Source: Tridacna crocea
Lineage: Eukaryota > Mollusca > Bivalvia > Cardiida > Cardiidae
Direction: 5' to 3'
Assembly (NCBI GenBank): GCA_943736015.1
Contig: OX031070.1
Coordinates: 26,619,673-26,683,672, forward strand
DNA: 64,000 nt
In this document: positions 57,472 to 64,000 of the stretch, piece by piece
Layout: every line of letters starts with the position of its first letter
Position numbering within the stretch: position 1 is the first letter of the stretch
Notes under the pieces: generated by a model
Told to the model about the DNA's origin: nothing
What the model saw: the letters and a program-made list of their open reading frames with translations, nothing else
Databases searched by the model: none
Translations under genes and position numbers: made by a program

Positions 57472-59849
57472 TGCCCTAAGACCTGACATTTCTCCCCAAC
57501 TTTGTAGTACTTTCCATATTAAAAAAAAAAATCAAAGTACTGATAGTACTGAAGGCCAGGAAATTGGGGATACGAAACAACACATGAGGTCAATTTTAAT
57601 TAATACAAACCGGTAGACGGACAGGGATACAAGCGGATTCAACTAAGCCCCTGGAATTCTTGGTTTTATTGGGAAATTTTGAACTGATACTAGAAAGCAC
57701 CAGCCAGAAACTAATTAAGCCAGAGCTAGGCATGTGCTCACAGTTATGCGGTGCTTGATAATGGCTTAGAATACTTAGTAATTTGTCGTGCTTGTAAACA
57801 ATCCCAAGTCAAAATTGAACCATATTCAATCGGTGCAATACCAACTTTGGTTATCTAAATATTCTGAGACATGTGATGTCTTGTAGTCCTGAATGACGCT
57901 ATTTTTTTACATTTATGACGCAAGAACATACTTATTTTTATTGATTTCAATGAAAATACATGTAAGATAGATATCAAGGTAAAATGAAATGAATAATAAA
58001 GATTGGGGTGATACGGCAGTTGGTCATGTTGTCTCTACCTTCCACAAGTCGACGAAATTTTGAACTGGTCATATTTGAAGGAAGTTGTAGATGAAAATCC
58101 AAAGTAGTTCTTCATGTATATTGAAAAGTAAGATTTTGGGGAAATTGGGAGGAATTGCTTGTTACAAGCGAATTCTCTTTTAGCCTAAATGTTTTCCCAA
58201 TAAAATACTGTGAAAAGGTTGGATTGTTTTGGGAAAACGATTAGGCTCGGTTTTCCTATTTTACTTGCCTATTTTACGGACAAGTCACAGTGACTTGAGC
58301 TTCGATACTTAGTACACTAGTAGAGAGAGAGAGATAAAAGAAAAATACATTAAATGACAAGCGAACGACTGACAGAAAAAAATTATAAGCATTTACTTGG
58401 TTTCAATTTTTAAGAATCACACAGTGTAATCTATTTGCATTCCGCTGAAGTACCCTAGATTTAGTCGATATACATAAGACAAAGTGATAAACATAACACG
58501 GGCCAATATTCTATATGTAGTTTGCTTTATTTACAATCGCATTTTAGCGGAGACGCGGTTTGTGACACACATGTTCAAATGTCAACACAACGTTATAGAC
58601 AAACTCCGAGCAGAGTCGTCGTTCGTTAATCTCACCATACCTGAATGTGAATGATCCGGAGTGCAAGAGAGAGCGTTATAGATATTAACCGTATATAGGG
58701 CGTAGAAATACACAACTGCCGGATAAAGCTAAGTTCATTAGGTTACGCCTTTACTAGGTCAGTGTTAATGAAAAAAACGGGATAAAAAACACACACTCGT
58801 CAGTTATTAAAGGATTGTAATACCCTTGCAATTCCATGGCGTTTTGCAGATGAAAGCTTTGAGGAAAGGAAAGCATTCACACCGTGTGATAAGCAATCTC
58901 TGTATATACTTGGGGAACTAGTTGTTTTGGCGGACTCAGCGATATAGAGTGGACACACCGTCCAACATTTTTGTCTGAATAGGCAGCTTACGATCCCTAT
59001 AGGCAAGGGAATCCCTTGAGAGGGATTCCCTGGCCTAAAAAATGAACTAAAATCGTTGTTTCTTTACCCCTGAAAATTATACAGCATTTTTTTTTAAACA
59101 TTCTTACTAATTAAATGATATCTGTTTAACCTGTTAATTCATTACCAGACAAATCAAAGAACTGAAAAAACTGGAGAGTTGCATTAATTTTGTTAAGGAC
59201 GCTATTGTGTGGTATACATAACTTGATCAAAAAGAAAAATATCGTTCAAATATTGACTTGAATATCAATCTACTAAGCATGTTCCCCTTTTGGTTTAAGG
59301 GAGAGTACTCATGACACAGGTGGGATTATTTGTGTATTGGTGGTCTTTCTTCGATGATTCAGGAGGATTCAGGAGTAATGACACTAATAAAATTAATTTT
59401 GTACCCAGAAAATATGAATTAAGAGTTATCTTTTGCCAGAATCTAATTCCCAACAATACAATAAACTGTTTTGATCTATAAATATTCATGCACAATCAAA
59501 TGATGTTGCTTGCTGTCCTGTGGCAAACAAGTCCAAGTACGAACTGGTTTTGGAATGGAAAAGCCAATGACCAAGTGGTCAGTGGAAAAACTTTGTGTAC
59601 ATTATTGCTCCAATAGAAGGCTATGAGAGAGTGAAGCTGTTTACAATAAAAACGAGTTAATGCCATGATGCATGGCCTAACCTTGGGTATATTTCAATAT
59701 GCCATTTTCAATTGCGTATCTAATGGAAAAAGTCATTTGTCTGAGAAAAATTGAATTTAATTGGGTTTATTTCCTTCAGCTTTGCTTAAAATACAATACA
59801 TGGCCTTCAACACATAAAATTGAATTAATTGTGATATCGTCTTCTATAG
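57472..59849. other. No gene recognised
   Basis: A decayed P copy at about 58140-58250; a GA microsatellite at 58320-58336; a hairpin AGGGAATCCCT-TGAG-AGGGATTCCCT at 59006-59031. Otherwise unique AT-rich DNA. Confidence 0.45.
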
Positions 59850-60105
59850 ATGCCACAAAAATGTTTGACTTGTCCAAATTGAAAGCATTTGCAGACGACA
59901 AATTTGATGTGGCTGAACTGTTTATAGCATGATAAGATTTTAGATTTGTGAAGGATGAAAGTTTTTGAAGGTGAGATTTTTAATAGGATTTGTGTGTGAA
60001 AAGATAGAAAGCACTGTGGGAAACGGGGAAAATACTTGTTACTAGCATTATATCCTTTTCGTAAATAGTTTCTAGGGATGTTAAAATGTGGAATCGTCTG
60101 ATAAA
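59850..60105 (-). mobile_element. P-family MITE, diverged
   Basis: GACTTGTCCAAATTGAAAGC, GCAGACGACAAATTTGATG and AAAGCACTGTGGGAAACGG; termini lost. Confidence 0.65.
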
Positions 60106-60116
60106 TGGTCAGTCCC

Positions 60117-60346
60117 TTAACCCTTTCCCAAACGACAAACTTTTGGACTAGACCAAATTCAAAGCATTTGCAGATGACAATTCAACTCTTGCTGAAAAGA
60201 TAATTTCTGTCTATGATAGGATAGAAGACATTGTGGGAAAAGGAGAAAATGCTGGTTAACGGCATTTTCTCCTTTTCCCACAATGTTTTCACAAGGCTAC
60301 TATTCCAGACCCGTAAACAACCAGGGATTGATTGGGAAAGGGTTAA
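60117..60346 (-). mobile_element. P-family hairpin MITE with TTAA flanks
   Basis: TTAACCCTTTCCCAAACGAC to GATTGGGAAAGGGTTAA. Confidence 0.92.
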
Positions 60347-60512
60347 GTGTCAGACTTTCAAGATGGGATTTGTCATTGATGCCATTATAAATCATATTGA
60401 CAAAAAAATGTTGAGAAAGAGCTCATTGCTCATTAAAGGAACCAAAGATACAAAGAGTTCTTTTTTCTAAATTGTTTCCCAGCATGTCAACCCAGTGCCC
60501 AGAGTGTTTTGT

Positions 60513-60740
60513 TATTTCTTTACTGCATCATCAGTTTTAATACCTTTGGGTAAGAAGCCTTTTGAAAACACTGACAAAAAGAGAAGATGCTGGTAACCAG
60601 CAATTTCTCCTTCTCCCACAATGTTTCCCACCTTATCAATAACAAAAATCATCTGTTGAGGTACTTTCAATTTGTCATCTGGAAATGCTTTGAATTTGGA
60701 CCAGTCTACAATGCTGTTTTGTTGTTTGTTAAAGAGTTAA
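60513..60740 (+). mobile_element. P-family hairpin MITE
   Basis: GAAGCCTTTTGAAAACACTG, tip GATGCTGGTAACCAGCAAT, right end TGTTTGTTAAAGAGTTAA. Confidence 0.8.
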
Positions 60741-60930
60741 ACCTTGTATCAGTTTATTTACATACTGGATTTCAAATCACAATTTACACCATTATCAAAC
60801 ATTCCTGTGTTATTATACTGTTATAGAAGCCTGCAGGACCAAGGTTTTTTTTAATTTATCTTGGAATTTTGGAAAAAAAATTGTTAACCTTTTGCCACTA
60901 AGTTTTCTATTTCAAAACTTTTTCAGGCAT

Positions 60931-61159
60931 TTAACTCTTTACCACACGAGAAAATTTTAGACTGGTCCAAATTGAACGTATATGCGGACGACAAAATAAA
61001 GGTGACTGAAATATTGAAATTTGTTCTGGAAAGAGTAGAAAACACTGTGGGGAAAGGAGAAAATGCTGGTTACCAGCATTTTCTCCTTTTCCCACAGTGG
61101 TTTAAAAAGGCTTATTCCTCAGGGGTGTCAAAAGTAGGGATTGTGTGGTAATGGGTTAA
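60931..61159 (-). mobile_element. P-family hairpin MITE with TTAA flanks
   Basis: TTAACTCTTTACCACACGAG to TTGTGTGGTAATGGGTTAA. Confidence 0.92.
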
Positions 61160-61225
61160 GTCTTATTTATCATTTGCAAAGGCTTTCAATATAAGACCAG
61201 TCTAACATTCTGTCATCTTGTAGAG

Positions 61226-61449
61226 AGTTCACCCTTTCCATCCTCTTCACCCAACGAAATGAAAACTTCTGACAAAATTGTGGGAAAAGGAGAAATAATT
61301 GCTGGTGTGACTAGCATTTTCTCCTTTCTCCATAATGTTTTCTACTTTGTTACAGACAATCCCCACCATTTGAACCATATTGAATTTATTGTCTGCAAAT
61401 GCTTAAAATTAGGATCAGTCAAAACTTTGTCATCTGTTAAAAGAGTTTA
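61226..61449 (+). mobile_element. P-family hairpin MITE; arm fragment upstream
   Basis: Hairpin tip ATTGCTGGTGTGACTAGCAT is worn. A separate right-arm fragment of another copy occupies 61160-61226. Confidence 0.75.
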
Positions 61450-61684
61450 TACCTTTACCATGCAATCCAAACTTTTTATGATTGGAGAAAGAAGCCTTTT
61501 GAAAACATTGTGGGAAAAGGAGAAAATGCTGGTAACCAGCAAGAAAATGCTGGTAACCAGCATTTTTCCATTTATCATGTTTTCTACACTTCCATAAAAT
61601 ATATATTTTTTTGAGTTACTTTTCTCGTCGACAAATGCTTCCAATTTGGATCAGTCTAAAAGTTTATAGTATGGTAAAGGGTTT
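61450..61684 (+). mobile_element. P-family MITE with stuttered hairpin tip
   Basis: The segment AGAAAATGCTGGTAACCAGC occurs twice in direct repeat (61521-61562), giving a bulged hairpin. Confidence 0.82.
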
Positions 61685-62038
61685 GGCCAATAACCGCTAC
61701 TTACAGGTAAAGGTATAGACTTAGATGGCATGGAAGTTTTGAAGTAGGCCGAGGGTTGTATCAGTTATATTGGATATTTTGACAAATAAATCGAACACTT
61801 GTGGGGGGTGGTTGAAAAATCAGTTTTTGTGAATGAGGCTTGCCGTATGCCTGTTTATTTTCCATGGTCAGACAGTTATAAGTAGAAAAATCCAATAAAT
61901 ACTCAAAAAGCATTGGAATGTTTTAATACACTATGCTGATGAATCAGTGAGTTGAATACTTTTTTCTCCCTTTTCTGCATTGTTTCTTGTGGTGTAACAA
62001 ATTATTGGATTTCCAACAGGTACATAATAGCTATTGCT

Positions 62039-62264
62039 TTAACTCTTTACCAAACGACAACTTTTGGACTAGTTCAAATTGGAAGCATTTCCAGACAACA
62101 AAATAAACGTGATCAAAAATTGAAATTTGATTTGGAAAGGGTAGAAAGCATGGTGGGAAAAGGAGAAAATGCTGGTTACCAGCATTTTCTCCTTTTCCCA
62201 CAATGTTTTCAAAAGGGTTCTTTTCCAGGGGCATCAAAAGTAGGGATTGAGTGGTAATGGGTGA
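62039..62264 (-). mobile_element. P-family hairpin MITE
   Basis: TTAACTCTTTACCAAACGAC to GAGTGGTAATGGGTGAA; long perfect hairpin around GCTGGTTACCAGC. Confidence 0.9.
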
Positions 62265-62340
62265 ATATTGACTCTGATATTTTAAGTTATGGCCTCTCAT
62301 GCATGAGAGATCACTTGCTTATTAAATCAACCACTTGTAT

Positions 62341-62569
62341 TTAACTCATTACCAAACGACAATATTTTAGACTGGTCCAAATTGAAAGCATTTGCAGACG
62401 AAAAAATAAAGGTGACAGAAAAATAGAAATTTGTTCTGGAAAGGGTAGAAAACACTGTGGGAAAAGGAGAAAATGCTGGTTACCAGCATTTTCTCCTTTT
62501 CCAACAGTGTTTTCAAAAGGCTTCTTTCTCAGGGGCATCAAAAGTAGGGATTGAGTGGTAATGGGTTAA
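62341..62569 (-). mobile_element. P-family hairpin MITE with 23-bp flanking duplication
   Basis: TTAACTCATTACCAAACGAC to GAGTGGTAATGGGTTAA. A 23-base segment, starting and ending in TTAA, lies on both sides (62322-62344 and 62566-62588). Confidence 0.93.
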
Positions 62570-62782
62570 ATCAACCACTTGTATTTAAGTACCATAATTT
62601 ATTTCATAACTGAACACATACTAATTTCTATGCCTCAGGAATGTGGAACTTTGAAAAATTATGTCTGAAAAGGAGCAATCATTTATAAAAAGCACTTAGG
62701 CCTACTCTTTTCCTGTATTTATCCTTCACCCAAATAAATGATCATAATTTCATTCCCCTTCTTTTGTTTGTCCATTTGCATT

Positions 62783-63013
62783 TTAATCCATTACCACTCA
62801 ATCCCTACTTTTGACGCCCCTGGAAAAGAAGCCTTTTGAAAACATTGCGGGAAAAGGAGAAAATGCTGGTAACCAGCATTTTCTCCTTTGCCCACACAAT
62901 GTTTTCTACCCTTCTCGAAACTAATTTGAAATTTTCAGTCACTTTCATTTTGTTGTCTGCAAATGCTTTCGATTTGGACAAGCCTAAAATATTGTCGTCT
63001 GGTAATGAGTTAA
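62783..63013 (+). mobile_element. P-family hairpin MITE with TTAA flanks
   Basis: TTAATCCATTACCACTCAAT to TCGTCTGGTAATGAGTTAA. Confidence 0.9.
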
Positions 63014-63330
63014 AAAAAATGCATAACCCATAATAGACTGTCCAGTAATGGACAAATTTAATTCCTGCTAAATGATAAATGGACTGTCCTCATGAAAAGA
63101 GGTTGTCTGCATCTGCAAAAAAGCATTGACCCAGGTCAGCCTGACCAATCTGTGTAGACTGACCTTAAATATTTTGCTTTTGTAAATTCCTGCATTTCCA
63201 ATGACTATTCTACCTCATGATTCAGTTGTTTGTTAGAGAATAGATTTATGGAGCAATAATAATGTAATGACTTGCCAAGTTTAATGCACTAAGCCCTTTT
63301 TTTCCATATCATAGCTCATACACATTTACA

Positions 63331-63535
63331 TTAACTCTTTACCATATAATTACGACTTTTACCCCCCCTCCCTCTTCCCAAGGAAAAAGCCTTTTGAAAC
63401 TATTGTAGGAAAAGGAGAAAATGCCAGTAAAATTTTTGTCCCAATATCTGAAGGGCTGGAAGCATATCATCCTTTTCCTGCAATGTTTTCAGAATACCCT
63501 TATCTCATTGTTGTTGTTAAACTTTGGATAGTAAA
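63331..63535. mobile_element. P-family MITE, disrupted
   Basis: TTAACTCTTTACCATATAAT, AAAGCCTTTTGAAAC and GGAAAAGGAGAAAATGCCAG; the right hairpin arm is separated by an unrelated ~45-base segment. Confidence 0.65.
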
Positions 63536-63728
63536 AGGTTCAGCTAGAAAAAGAAACAGAAAACAGTAACTGTTGGTGATTATGACTATGGAAAATGCGG
63601 TAGAGATACTTGAAAAAAAAAAAACATTGTGGCAAATGACAGTTCCATCCAGATCTATCACTCAGTTTAATATAGAAGCCATTGCAAACTCCGACTCAAA
63701 ATGGAATTCAAACCCAGCACCTGCTGTT

Positions 63729-63960
63729 TAATTCCTGAACAAAATATTGGACTGTTCAAAATTCAAAGCATTTACAACAATTAAAACATGGCTCAAGTGA
63801 TTCTGCTGAAGAGCGAATATATTAAATTTTGTTTTGTTATGCTTCTATATGTACCTTAAACAGATAATGTCCACTTTTATTAAGGACCCTGGGTATAAGA
63901 GACTCAAACTGCAAACTTGTGAGGAAATGCTAGTAAGTGCAGAACTTTCCAGCGGAAGCC
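63729..63960. mobile_element. P-family MITE, decayed
   Basis: ATTGGACTGTTCAAAATTCAAAGC resembles the left arm; hairpin not preserved. Confidence 0.45.
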
Positions 63961-64000
63961 CACCACCATACATACAGTTCTATGCCTAATGTGGTATTGT

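Overview
This is a gene-poor, repeat-saturated stretch of an AT-rich invertebrate nuclear genome. The best fit is a bivalve mollusc. That rests on four things: Helitron-like elements carrying arrays of ~150-166 bp repeats, tRNA-derived SINEs, an RNase H-bearing I/jockey-type LINE, and an intronless-coding Roc-COR-Death gene of a kind often expanded in invertebrates. The species assignment is inference; nothing here fixes it.

Only one host protein gene is convincing: an intact 1081-codon ROCO-family gene (Roc GTPase, COR, Cys4 cluster, death-fold C-terminus) at 6518-9763 on the + strand, with a likely 5'UTR splice acceptor just upstream. All other protein-coding signal belongs to mobile elements: a broken LINE ORF2 (RT plus RNase H) at 2-4216, its 5'-truncated copy at 21613-22360, and a decayed MADF-type ORF inside a Harbinger-like element at 36521-36822.

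Layout. 1-5325: LINE with a 1.3 kb Helentron-like insertion (605-1917) and a duplicated 3'UTR. 5363-6517: upstream region of the ROCO gene, with element fragments. 6518-9763: ROCO gene. 9881-19867: a nest of Helentron-like elements inserted into one another. 20163-23316: TTAA element, SINE, two hairpin MITEs, truncated LINE, element ends. 24165-27405 and 28891-32078: two more nested Helentron-like composites. 32130-35341: inverted-repeat element, hairpin MITEs and two SINEs. 35622-40954: palindromic element, Harbinger-like element, MULE-like element, minisatellite. 41077-45280: Helentron-like element carrying a TTAA element, a second Helentron-like element and a pogo/Tigger-like element. 46099-50775: further copies, several in inverted orientation to copies at 32-36 kb. 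53527-63970: a dense field of ~220-230 bp hairpin MITEs.

Two non-autonomous families dominate. The first is a set of Helentron/HINE-like elements (at least five end-families). They share one architecture: TTA plus an inverted-repeat motif at the left end, Cys-free non-coding tandem cores, then the same motif inverted, a short hairpin, and a CTCTTG (or CTCTAG) terminus with insertion between T and T. The second is a ~225 bp TTAA-flanked MITE (here called P) with a ~32 bp-arm near-perfect central hairpin, present in about 35-40 full or partial copies. Neither encodes protein; both must be mobilised by factors outside the window. The pattern of intact junctions allows much of the insertion order to be read directly.
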